The notes under the pieces: model-generated | Told to the model about the DNA's origin: nothing | The model's input: only the letters and a program-made list of their open reading frames with translations | Databases searched by the model: none | Part shown: positions 1-9,200 of the stretch, in pieces | Layout of the letters: each line of letters begins with the position of its first letter | How positions within the stretch are numbered: the first letter of the stretch is position 1 | Made by a program: the position numbers and the translations under genes | DNA from: Tenacibaculum sp. MAR_2009_124 | GTDB taxonomy: Bacteria; Bacteroidota; Bacteroidia; Flavobacteriales; Flavobacteriaceae | Direction of reading: 5' to 3' | DNA length: 64,000 bases | NCBI RefSeq assembly: GCF_900105455.1 | Contig: NZ_FNSF01000002.1 | Location: 241,501 to 305,500, forward strand

Positions 1-1
1 G

Positions 2-163
2 CGTCGTGATGATTTATTACTAGACGAAAAAACAGTACAACGTATGTGGGTGCTGCGTAAATACTTAGCAGATATGAATCCAATAGAGGCTATGGAATTT
101 ATTCAACAAAGAATTAAAACTTCTTTGAATAATGATGAGTTCTTAATTTCAATGAATGGATAA
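2..163 (+). CDS. rho: Transcription termination factor Rho, C-terminal end (partial)
   Basis: The window opens inside a reading frame of 53 residues that ends in TAA. The peptide RRDDLLLDEKTVQRMWVLRK followed by a segment with MEFI and a final NNDEF matches the known C-terminus of Rho, where enterobacterial Rho has RKEELLT, KMWILRK, AMEF and TNDDF. Rho is the hexameric RNA helicase that ends transcription of untranslated RNA. Only the last helices of the RecA-like motor domain are present, so no nucleotide-binding motifs can be checked. A strong hairpin terminator follows 22 bases after the stop. Confidence 0.9.
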   Translation, partial: RRDDLLLDEKTVQRMWVLRKYLADMNPIEAMEFIQQRIKTSLNNDEFLISMNG

Positions 164-185
164 GTCAAATAATATTTAAAAATGA

Positions 186-212
186 AGCCTGCTTAATAAG
201 CAGGCTTTTTTT
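186..212. terminator. Intrinsic terminator after rho
   Basis: A perfect 9-bp stem (AGCCTGCTT/AAGCAGGCT) with a 3-base loop is followed by a run of seven T. It lies just after rho and directly at the 3' end of the opposing cyclo-ligase gene, so it serves the plus strand well and may also stop the converging operon. Confidence 0.9.
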
Positions 213-759
213 ATGCTGGATATATAATTTTATTTAAAGGAACATCAAGTTTGTTGATATCCGTTATAGATTCAATGGGAGGGTAGAAATTAAGTCCTAT
301 GGTAGTAATATCTTTTCTGCAGGAAGCTAAAAATCGGTCGTAAAAACCTTTACCGTATCCAACGCGATAATTCTTTTTATCGGCCACTAATAGAGGTACA
401 AATACTAAATCTATATTTTTAACTTCTACTTGTTGGGCATTAATAGGCTCTGGAATTCCATAATTGTTTTCAATTAATTTAGTATTCTCCGTTAATATAT
501 AATGTTGTAATGTATTGTTTTCAAAATTACTTTTACTAACAATAACTGTTTTGTTATGCTTATGCAAAAAATCAACAATCGGATAGGTATTAATTTCTTT
601 ATGCCTTGTTATTGAAAGGAAAATATGAATGTTCTGAATTTTGGAAAAGTCTAAATCATAAATTTGATCATAAATTGATTTTTGAAAGAGGTCAATTTCT
701 GTTTTTGATAATTCCGTTCGTTTTTGCTTATATAGTTTCCTAGCGTCTTTTTTATTCAC
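211..759 (-). CDS. fau: 5-formyltetrahydrofolate cyclo-ligase
   Basis: This 182-residue cytoplasmic enzyme converts 5-formyl-THF to 5,10-methenyl-THF using ATP, salvaging folate in one-carbon metabolism. The N-terminus begins MNKKDARKLYKQKR, the usual basic helix that contacts phosphate, and the C-terminal half carries VPLLVADKKNYRVGYGKGFY, which fits the family signature (P-L-x-A-x-D, then RLGYGKGFYDR). Length is normal. The start codon is GTG; the residues after it align with other family N-termini, so I keep it. It is the last gene of a four-gene minus-strand operon, separated by only two bases from the MmcQ gene. Confidence 0.92.
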   Translation of the reverse strand: MNKKDARKLYKQKRTELSKTEIDLFQKSIYDQIYDLDFSKIQNIHIFLSITRHKEINTYPIVDFLHKHNKTVIVSKSNFENNTLQHYILTENTKLIENNYGIPEPINAQQVEVKNIDLVFVPLLVADKKNYRVGYGKGFYDRFLASCRKDITTIGLNFYPPIESITDINKLDVPLNKIIYPA

Positions 760-761
760 GA

Positions 762-1127
762 TTATAATAGCTTTAATTCTTCTTTTAGTTTTTTAGTAAG
801 CCCTTTTACAACAAGGTCATAGGAGTGGTCAATTAGTTCAAAAGCAAATTTATCTGAAACATCGTCATTTATAGTAATGGTATTCCAATGCTTTTTATTC
901 ATATGGTAACCAGGATTGATACTGTTGTATTCTCCTCTTAGTTCCTCGGCCCATTCAGGATCACATTTTAAGTTGATTTGAGTGTCTCCATTTTCCCATT
1001 TTTCCAATCCAATAAGTGCAAACATTTTTCCCATTACTTTAAAAACGAGTGTTACTTTATCAAAAGGAAACTCTTCTGATACTCCTTTTTTAGAAATACA
1101 GTACTGATGTAGTTGTTCAATATTCAT
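762..1127 (-). CDS. MmcQ/YjbR family protein
   Basis: A 121-residue protein of the MmcQ/YjbR (CyaY-like fold) family. Visible family marks are the N-terminal KGVSEEFPFD segment, the GKMFALI strand, LKCDPEWAEELR and the GYHMNKKHWNTI motif, which is the best conserved part of the family. The family has a double-wing DNA-binding-like fold, but the cellular role is not established. It is a single compact domain with no signal peptide. The ATG start overlaps the stop of the upstream small membrane protein by four bases, so translation is probably coupled. Function beyond the family name cannot be inferred. Confidence 0.88.
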   Translation of the reverse strand: MNIEQLHQYCISKKGVSEEFPFDKVTLVFKVMGKMFALIGLEKWENGDTQINLKCDPEWAEELRGEYNSINPGYHMNKKHWNTITINDDVSDKFAFELIDHSYDLVVKGLTKKLKEELKLL

Positions 1128-1357
1128 GATTTTTTTATTAGTTTAATTACAAATAAACCTAAAGACATTAAGGAGACTAAAAATAAAAAATATTTTATAA
1201 TATTTACGGTTATAAAAAAGCCTAGTCCACCTGAAATATCACTATTATCAAACTGTAATTGCCAAGTTTTTATTGATTGAGAGTTTTTTATCCAAACGAA
1301 TAGAAGTCCAGAAAAGATAGAGGTGATTACTAATTTTATTTTTGGCTTGTTAACCAT
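1124..1357 (-). CDS. Small two-helix membrane protein, unknown function
   Basis: This 77-residue reading frame starts with ATG and overlaps the next gene by four bases. Two hydrophobic segments are visible, roughly residues 7-24 (LVITSIFSGLLFVWI) and 45-72 (rich in F, I and L), joined by a polar loop with SIKTWQLQFDNSD; the end is basic (KLIKKS). No known family is recognised. I accept it as a gene because it fills the gap between two credible genes with a 5-base and a -4-base junction in the same operon, and the membrane pattern is coherent. It might be an accessory of the DUF4230 membrane protein upstream, but nothing in the sequence proves this. Confidence 0.6.
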   Translation of the reverse strand: MVNKPKIKLVITSIFSGLLFVWIKNSQSIKTWQLQFDNSDISGGLGFFITVNIIKYFLFLVSLMSLGLFVIKLIKKS

Positions 1358-1362
1358 TTCTA

Positions 1363-1974
1363 TTATTCTAGAAGGTGGTTATTTCCAGAAGGCAGTTCTA
1401 AAGAAGAATAATCAAGTTTCCAGCCAATAGTTTCTACTAGGTTTGTCATTAAAATGATAGCATCTAAAGCTTCTTGATTGGCTGTTTGCATTAAATTACT
1501 TTCTGGTACTTTCTGAAGAATATGTTCTTTAGCCTCTTTGTTTACTGAGGTCAGATCTTCAGAACTGAACTTGTTTAAAAATCCATTTTGAATATCATAA
1601 AAACGAATGTTTGGTTCAATAGAAAAAATTTCTGCTTCTGGGAATTCAGATAAAACAATGCTTTTTGTTTTATTATTAGCTTGCATTTTTATTTTTCTAA
1701 AATCAAAACCAATATGAACTTTGGCGTTAATTAGGATGATCGCTTTTTTCTTACTGGTAAAAAGTCCCATAAACTTTTCTTTTGAGTTTTCATGATGATA
1801 AATTTCAGCGAATTCACCTTCAACTGTAATAAGTTTTGATACTTTTTTAATTTTATCTAATAAAACAACTGATTGTTTTTCGGTCAAATTCTTTTTAGTT
1901 CGATAAGAGAACTTTTTGAATATAAAATATGATATGATAGCTCCAGAGGCTAATCCTAAAAAGAGTAATTCCAT
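1363..1974 (-). CDS. DUF4230 domain-containing membrane-anchored protein
   Basis: A 203-residue protein with one N-terminal membrane anchor (residues 2-19, LLFLGLASGAIISYFIF) followed by a basic stretch and a soluble domain. The middle part, with LITVEGEFAEIYHHEN, a lysine-rich GLFTSKKKAII and KVHIGFDFRKIK, matches the DUF4230 family, whose members sit at the membrane with a beta-rich extracytoplasmic domain. The biochemical role of DUF4230 is unknown. The ATG start is clear, and this is the first gene of the four-gene operon ending with the cyclo-ligase. The 160 bases upstream hold the 3' end region of the neighbouring sensor kinase. Confidence 0.8.
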   Translation of the reverse strand: MELLFLGLASGAIISYFIFKKFSYRTKKNLTEKQSVVLLDKIKKVSKLITVEGEFAEIYHHENSKEKFMGLFTSKKKAIILINAKVHIGFDFRKIKMQANNKTKSIVLSEFPEAEIFSIEPNIRFYDIQNGFLNKFSSEDLTSVNKEAKEHILQKVPESNLMQTANQEALDAIILMTNLVETIGWKLDYSSLELPSGNNHLLE

Positions 1975-2134
1975 GAAGACGAAGTTACTAAAAATAAAAA
2001 AAGACTATAAAATTAAGTCTGTATTTTTTCAGAGAGAAAGTGTTTAGGCTAATTTTAGCCTTTAGAAGTTAAAACTTTAAGAAGAGTTTATAATAAACGG
2101 GTGATTTCTCGAAGCTTACGTTGGACTAGTTGAC

Positions 2135-5100
2135 TTAAACGATATTTTTTAGGTTTAGGTTTAGAGAAAAAGTTGTGCTTTCATTTATTGTAGAACTTAC
2201 TTCGATGTTTCCATGATACTTATTAATAATTTCTTTTACAATATATAATCCTAATCCAGAACCTTGAGTTCCCGTTGATGATTTTCCTCTTTTTAGTTGT
2301 TTGAATATGTTTTCAAAATCTTTTTCTGGAATTCCTTTACCGTTGTCCTTTACAGTAATTGAGAAAGCATTTTTTTTCTTTGACAAAATAGTAATATCTA
2401 TTTTAGGAGGAATATCTTTTTTAGCATAGGTTAAGGCATTTTCCATCAAATTTTGCAATATTCTAGAGAAATCGGTTTTATCCATCGTTACTTCAAAATC
2501 CTGGATTTCATGATTTATAAAAGCATTTGTTTTTTCGACTAGATGACTTAAGTTAAACAGTACATTATTAAAAGAATCTTTTATATTGAAAGTCGTGTAA
2601 GATTTTCGTTTATGAATTCTATTAATTTCCGTTAATCCATTAATTAAGTCTAATAGATTGTTTGAGTTTTCTGAAATGTAATTTAAATACTTATCAAGGT
2701 CTTCTTCCTTATTTTCTATAAGGTCACTGGCAATCATTTTTAGGGTAACAACAGGGCTTCTTAAATCATGAATTAAATTGGCAGTTAAAGATTTTAGGTT
2801 TTTGTATTGATCGGTAGATTCCTGAAATGTTTTAAGGTTGTTGGTGATTTTAAATAATAAGATTTGTAAATCAAAAGGTTTCGTGATAAAATCAACAACC
2901 CCCAATTTCCAAAGCTTCATATGGCTATGATTTTCTTCAAGAGCACTCATTACAATAATGGGAATGCCTTTGAATTCAGGTATGGTTTTTATAGTTTCAA
3001 TGAATTCAATTCCATTCATAACCGGCATCATAATATCTGTAACAATAATATCCGGTCTTTTCTTTTTTAAAGTTTTTAAAGCTTCCTTACCATTAAATGC
3101 GGATATAGTTTTGAAATGGTTGGTTAATTCCGAGTTAATAACATTGTTCAGGTCTGGGTTGTCTTCAATCAATAAAACAGTAGGTGTGTTTTCTGTATGA
3201 ATTACATCTGGTTTTGTAAGGGTGATGTTGTTCTCGGGAATAGGATTTACAAGAGTATTATTTGGGGTGATGTTGTAGTTAGCATACTTGAGGTTTTTGG
3301 AAATTTCAACTTTCGAATTATTAGGGAAAGTAATGCAAAATTCACTTCCTTTTTTTAATTCACTTTTTACCTGAATATTTCCCTTTACTAATTCCACTAA
3401 CTGCTTGGTTAGTGCTAAGCCTAAACCGCCAGTCGATGCTCTGTCTTCATGTAAAGGAGCTCTGTAATAACGTTCAAAAATATAAGGAATTTCTTTAGTG
3501 TCTATTCCAATGCCATTGTCTTTTACAATTAAACTCCAATAGGTGTCTTTAAACTCAATAATAATTTTGACTAGCCCACCGTTTTGAGTAAACTTAATAG
3601 CGTTAAACACTAAGTTGATAATTATTTTTCTGAGTATTTTTTCATCCAAAGAAATCATTACAACCGAAGACGGGGCTTTTAGTTTGAGTTGTATGTTTTT
3701 CGATTCCGCAAATGATTGAACCTGCTCCAATAATTGTTTCGTTAACCCAGCAACATCTATAGGTTTAATATTGAGATTTATTTTCTTTTCACTCAGTTTA
3801 GAAATATCCAACATCTGATTCGTTAGATCAATTAAATGATTGGTGTTTTTTAATAAAAGCTTTGAATTAGCAATGTCATTTGTTTTTTCGATTGAAGTTT
3901 TTAAAACTGTTAGAGGTGTTCTGAATTCATGAGAAATGTTGGCGAATAGGTTGTCTCGAGTTTTTCTATATTCTTGCTCTTGATCTACAATTTGTTTGTT
4001 TTTCTTAGCTAATTCTTGTTGTTGACTGGCTAGTTTTTTGTTTTTAATACTATTTTTTCTTGCAGAGAGTAAGCTTACGAATAGAAATAGTGTAATTAAG
4101 ATAGCTATACCTATAAAATAATTACGAGAGATGATTTGTTGAGACTTTTGTTCGTTTTCTAATTTTTGAATGTCTAGTTCACGAACACTTTGCATATTGA
4201 TAAGCATGGAGTCGATTACCGCTTGGTTGGTTTGCTTTATTTGGGTTTTACTTAAGGAATATTTAAGTTTATCATATTCTAAGGCTTTTTTATAGCTCTC
4301 TTTTTTTTCATGTATGGCGGTTAAAAGTTCAGTTCCTTTAATTCTATCATTTAAATTGTTTGCATTTAAAGTTTTTAGAGCGTGAGATTCAGCAATTTTT
4401 AAACTGTCAAATCTTAAATAGCATTCACTTAAACCTAAATAGAAAGAGGAAAAATCTCCTGTAGAACTCAATTCCTTCCTAATAAAAAGGCCTTGTTTAT
4501 ACTTTTCTATTGCTTTTTCGCAGTTTCCTTTTACTTTGTCAAGGTTTGCAAGGTTATATAGAGTCGAAGAGATTCCATTTTTATCTCCTAGCTCTTTTCT
4601 TATAGCTAAGCTTTGTTGATAAACTTTAACGGCTTCATCATAGTTTTTTTGATTATAATAGGTGCTTCCTAATCTATTCAGGCAGTAAGCCATTCCTCCT
4701 TTTCGCCCCAATTTCTCAAAAATAGCTAAACTTTCCTTGAAAAGATTGATAGCTTCTTTATGATTCCCCTGAATTCCATAGATGCTACCTAAATTATTTA
4801 GGTTTATCGCTACACCTTTTTTGTTGTCTAGTTCATTGTTAATTGTTAAGCTTTTTTTGAAAAGATTGATGGCTTCTTTATAGTTCCCTTTTTCTCGATA
4901 TATATTGCCTAAATTGTTTAAAGTTATTGCAATTCCTCTTTTGTCTCTTAGTTCCTTTCTTAAAGTTAAAATTTGTTGATAAAGATTAATAGCCTCTTTA
5001 TAATTTCCTTGGTTTTTATAGATCTGAGTTATACTGGTGAGTATAATAGCAATGTTATTTTTGTGTCCAAGTTCTCTATTAATAATTAAACTTTGTTCGC

Positions 5101-5659
5101 AAAATTGGAGAGCTTTTTCATAATCTCCCTGATTTGTATAAATTAACCCTAAGCTCAGTAATATTCTACCTGTTATAAGTTTGTATCCTTTTTTTTTACT
5201 AATAGTTAAACCTTGCTCGCATAATTCGATTGCCTTTTTATAATTTCCCCTTTGCTTGTTGAAAATTCCTAGAGAGTTTAACAAATCTGCTTCTATTTTC
5301 TTATGACCAAGATTTCTACTTTGTTCAAGATAAATAGCGCCTTTCTTTAAGCCTTCTTTATAAACCCCTTGTCTACTTAATAAGTATATCTCAATAGCAT
5401 GTGCTTCAAGTAGTTTTTTTTTATCTCCTTTTTTAAGAGCTAATGAAATACTGAGCTTGTTAATTATTTTACTACTATCTATGTTATGGTTATAATATTC
5501 ATGGGTGAGTTCATTTAATACATCTATCTTTTTGTTAATTTCAGGAGTTGTATTATAAATACTCCACAAGCTATCTATTACAGGTCTGTTTTGTGAAAAC
5601 CCTACACTAATACAACAAAAAAGGATGATGAGAATGTAATAATATTTAGTTTGTAGCAT
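2135..5659 (-). CDS. TPR hybrid sensor kinase with kinase-receiver-kinase architecture (copy 1)
   Basis: This 1174-residue inner-membrane signalling protein begins with a signal peptide ending near GFSQ. Residues ~90-420 are a row of about eight 40-residue TPR units (NLGNIYREKGNYKEAINLFK-like). A transmembrane helix follows near 515-532 (YFIGIAILITLFLFVSLL), then a coiled linker. Kinase module 1 has the H-box SHEFRTPL (His577), N-box and a DNGIGI/TGGLGLAL ATP-binding domain. A receiver follows with the phospho-acceptor Asp875 in VTDIMMPVMNG. A second kinase-like module has the H-box LIHDLRSPV (His964) and an ATPase domain with DNGKGIP and GSGLGLYI. No DNA-binding output domain is present. The TPR part is probably periplasmic. 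Copy 2 lies next to it with the same order. Substrate and stimulus are unknown. Confidence 0.92.
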   Translation of the reverse strand: MLQTKYYYILIILFCCISVGFSQNRPVIDSLWSIYNTTPEINKKIDVLNELTHEYYNHNIDSSKIINKLSISLALKKGDKKKLLEAHAIEIYLLSRQGVYKEGLKKGAIYLEQSRNLGHKKIEADLLNSLGIFNKQRGNYKKAIELCEQGLTISKKKGYKLITGRILLSLGLIYTNQGDYEKALQFCEQSLIINRELGHKNNIAIILTSITQIYKNQGNYKEAINLYQQILTLRKELRDKRGIAITLNNLGNIYREKGNYKEAINLFKKSLTINNELDNKKGVAINLNNLGSIYGIQGNHKEAINLFKESLAIFEKLGRKGGMAYCLNRLGSTYYNQKNYDEAVKVYQQSLAIRKELGDKNGISSTLYNLANLDKVKGNCEKAIEKYKQGLFIRKELSSTGDFSSFYLGLSECYLRFDSLKIAESHALKTLNANNLNDRIKGTELLTAIHEKKESYKKALEYDKLKYSLSKTQIKQTNQAVIDSMLINMQSVRELDIQKLENEQKSQQIISRNYFIGIAILITLFLFVSLLSARKNSIKNKKLASQQQELAKKNKQIVDQEQEYRKTRDNLFANISHEFRTPLTVLKTSIEKTNDIANSKLLLKNTNHLIDLTNQMLDISKLSEKKINLNIKPIDVAGLTKQLLEQVQSFAESKNIQLKLKAPSSVVMISLDEKILRKIIINLVFNAIKFTQNGGLVKIIIEFKDTYWSLIVKDNGIGIDTKEIPYIFERYYRAPLHEDRASTGGLGLALTKQLVELVKGNIQVKSELKKGSEFCITFPNNSKVEISKNLKYANYNITPNNTLVNPIPENNITLTKPDVIHTENTPTVLLIEDNPDLNNVINSELTNHFKTISAFNGKEALKTLKKKRPDIIVTDIMMPVMNGIEFIETIKTIPEFKGIPIIVMSALEENHSHMKLWKLGVVDFITKPFDLQILLFKITNNLKTFQESTDQYKNLKSLTANLIHDLRSPVVTLKMIASDLIENKEEDLDKYLNYISENSNNLLDLINGLTEINRIHKRKSYTTFNIKDSFNNVLFNLSHLVEKTNAFINHEIQDFEVTMDKTDFSRILQNLMENALTYAKKDIPPKIDITILSKKKNAFSITVKDNGKGIPEKDFENIFKQLKRGKSSTGTQGSGLGLYIVKEIINKYHGNIEVSSTINESTTFSLNLNLKNIV

Positions 5660-6291
5660 GATGAAAATGGGTAAGTTTTTTTAACGAATAAAACTAATTT
5701 ACTTGTCTGTTATCAGTTGCAATTACAATATTATCTGAATTCCGAATTTATTTCGAAACCTCATTGTGCTGTAAACAGTTATTTATAATAAGGGGCTGAA
5801 ACAAGTTCAGGTTGACTTTTACAGTTTATTATAAATTACACATAATCATTACCGTTCGGTTAAAAATAAGATTTTAATACAACTATTGATAATAACAAGG
5901 ATAGTCCATTATTGAACTAGTTAAAAAGGGAGAGATATCTTTATTAGTGAAATCATATAAACATTACGAAAATATTACACTAAAAAAGAGATTTAAATCT
6001 ACGGTTTTTTATCGAGCTAACCAAACTGGTTCTCGCTGGTTTTTCTGTTGAATAAATAAGCTTTGATGGAGCCTTAGTATTGTTAGAAAACACGGATAAG
6101 AATATAAACTTCTAGGCTACATTATTTAATCTTCGAAAATACGTGGAAAAGTGTTAATGTGAGTTTGTATTCAGAGATAGATTCGTTTTTCTGAAATTAA
6201 AGGATGATTTGTATTCTTTTCATGTGGTGGTTATTTTCTAATTATGCCTATATAAAAAAGTAATTCCCATTTAAATGGAAGTTGCTGAAAA
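5660..6291. other. Intergenic region between the two sensor kinases
   Basis: These 632 bases contain no credible reading frame and no RNA gene I recognise. Two small symmetries are visible: AACCAAACTGGTT at 6019-6031 and the perfect 12-base palindrome CCATTTAAATGG at 6267-6278, just past the stop of the upstream kinase gene. The promoter of kinase copy 1 should lie in the last part near 5660-5800, but I see no TAnnTTTG box there. The length suggests decayed sequence. Confidence 0.5.
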
Positions 6292-9200
6292 TTAAACAAT
6301 GCTTTTTAAATTTAAGGTTAGTGAGAAGGTTGTAAGTTCATTTACTTTTGAATTCACCTCAATATTACCATGATATTTATTGATAATTTCTTTTACGATA
6401 TATAATCCTAATCCAGAGCCTTGAGTTCCAGCTGACGATTTTCCTCTTTTTAGTTGTTTGAATATATTTTCAAAATCTTTTTCAGGAATTCCTTTGCCAT
6501 TATCCTTCACGATAATTGAGAGAATATTTTTTTTCTTTGGAAGAATGGTAATATCTATTTTAGGAGGAATGTCATTTTTAACATAGGTTAACGCATTTTC
6601 AATTAAATTTTGCAATATTCTGGAGAAATCAGTTTTATCCATCGTTACTTCAAAATCCTGAATTTCATGATTTATAATAGCATTTGTTTTTTCGATTAAA
6701 TGACTTAAGTTAAACAATACATTATTGAAAGAATCTTTTATATTGAAAGTTGTATAAGATTTTCGCTTATGAGTTCTATTGATTTCTGTTAATCCATTAA
6801 TTAAGTCTAATAGATTGTTTGAGTTTTCCGTGATGTAGTTTAAGTACTTTTCAACGTCTTCATTTTCTTCTTTATTTTCTATTAGATCATTTGCAATCAT
6901 TTGTAAGGTAACAACAGGGCTTCTTAAATCATGAATTAAATTGGCAGTTAAAGACTTTAAATTTTTGTATTGATCGGTTGTTTCCTTAAATGTGGTTAGG
7001 TTGTTCTTTATTTTGAATAATAACACGTGTAAATCAAAAGGTTTGTTCACAAAATCTACAACACCCAGTTTCCAAAGCTTCATATTGTCATAACTCTCCT
7101 CCAGAGCACTCATAGCGATAATAGGAATGCTTTTATAGTCAGGATTACTCTTTATAATTTCTATAAATTCAATTCCATTCATAACAGGCATCATAATATC
7201 GGTAACGATAATATCAGGTTTATGCTTCTCTAATGTTTTTAGAGCTTCTTCTCCATTGAAGGCCGATATGGTTTTAAAATGATTAATCAATTCTTCTTGA
7301 ACCATTTTGTTTAAATCAGGATTATCCTCAATTAATAAAACTGTAGGAGCGTTTTGAGTCTGGTCGTTTTTAAAATGTATTCCAGTACCTTTTTTTTGAA
7401 TTAGACTATTGGTTGAATTACTGATGTGTGTTATTATATGACTTTTATATTCGCTATTTTCCGAAGTTGTAAATATAGAGTCATTAGGAAAGCTAACGTC
7501 AAACTGACTTCCTTTGTTTAATTCGCTTTTAACCTCAATAGTACCTTTTAGTAATTCAACCAATTGTTTGGTGAGGGCTAAACCTAGACCACCTGTTGAA
7601 TCTTTATTTTCATTTAAAGGAGCTCTGTAATAGCGTTCAAATAAATGAGAGATTTCCTTTGCATCTATACCAATACCATTGTCTCTTACGATTAACTTCC
7701 AAATATTATTTTTAAACTCTAGAAACACCTCAATTAGACCTCCATTCTGAGTGAATTTAATGGCATTAAACACTAGGTTAATCACTATTTTTCTATACAC
7801 ACTTTCATCTAAGGAAACCATGACGACCTTAGAGGGAGTATTTAATTTTAGTTCTATGTTTTTAGATTCGGCAAATGATTGTACTTGTTCTAATAACTGT
7901 TTTGTCAACTTGATAATATCTAGTTGTTTTTTGTTTAGAGTAATCTTCTTTTCGGTTAATTTAGAAATGTCTAATATCTGATTTGTGAGATCAATAAGAT
8001 GATTAGTGTTTCTTAATAGAAGATTTGAATCTGGTACATTTTTCGTTTTTTCGATAGATGTTTTTAGTATGGTTAAAGGAGTTCTGAATTCATGAGATAG
8101 GTTGGCAAACAATTGATCTTGTTTAGCTCTGTAATCTTGTTCTTGTTTTGCTAGTAGTTTGTTTTTTCGATTGTTGTTTTTAAAATAAAACAAACCGAAT
8201 AATAGCGCCACAGTTAAGGAAAAAGCCGCTATCATTAAATAATTTCTTGATTTGAGTTGCTGATTTTTTAATTCATTCTTTTTTTGTTCAATTTCAAGAT
8301 CTTTCAATGATTTCATTTCTAGTAACATGCCGTCAATAATAGCTTGATCATTAGCTTTATGAAATTGGTCTTTTAAAATAGGAATGCTATCACTGTATTT
8401 AAGGGCTTTCTCATAGTTTCCTCTGTTTTTAAAAATATCCGTTGCGTTATTAAAAACTCTTATTTTTTCTTCTATGTCAGTTGTTATAAAGGCCTTGTTT
8501 ATATAAACCTCAGTTGAATCGAATCTATTTAACTTTTCATAAGTATTAGCAAGTCCAATATAATATGGTGTTGCACTATGTTTTTTGTAAGAATTATTCC
8601 TTAATTCAAGTGCCTTTGTGTAATATTCGAGCGCTTTTTTGTAATCTTTATTATCATATTCTATTTTTCCTAAAGAATTAAAAATGGAGAGTAAGCAAAC
8701 CTTATTTGGAGAGTTTTTATTTAAATCAATGGCTTCTAATAAGTATTGTTTTGCTTTTTGTTTATCAGAGTTTATGAGTAGTTTACCTATTCCGACAATA
8801 CTTTCTAAGTAGTAAACATGTGAGCTACCAGAATTTCCTATTAATCGAATGCTTTCTTGATAATGATAGAGAGCTTCTTGAGCAAAAATGGAGTTGTTTT
8901 TACGAAGTTTTGAATAACAGTTAGCTAATTTAATGTGTGAAATGATTTTGCCAAATTTATCATTCGACTTATTCATCAGGGACAGGGCTATTTTGTATGT
9001 ATGTATCGTTTTTTCATACTCTTTTTGATCTTCATAAACTGTTCCGATGTCAAGTTTGGTGTAGGCTTTGTCTAGAATAATGTTAGAAGCTTTATTAATC
9101 TCCTCTATTTTACCGTAGAGGGTTAAGGATTTAGTGTAATTTTTGTTAATTCTGTGTATGTCGGCGAGACTTGTAAGAATGCTTCTAGTTCGATCAGTAT

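Noticed and set aside
2046..2061. AGGCTAA/TTAGCCT hairpin after sensor kinase copy 1
   Set aside because: It is short, has a two-base loop and no T-run in the relevant direction, so a terminator call is not supported.
5660..6291. Possible decayed gene between the kinase genes
   Set aside because: No stretch gave recognisable protein similarity in any frame by eye.
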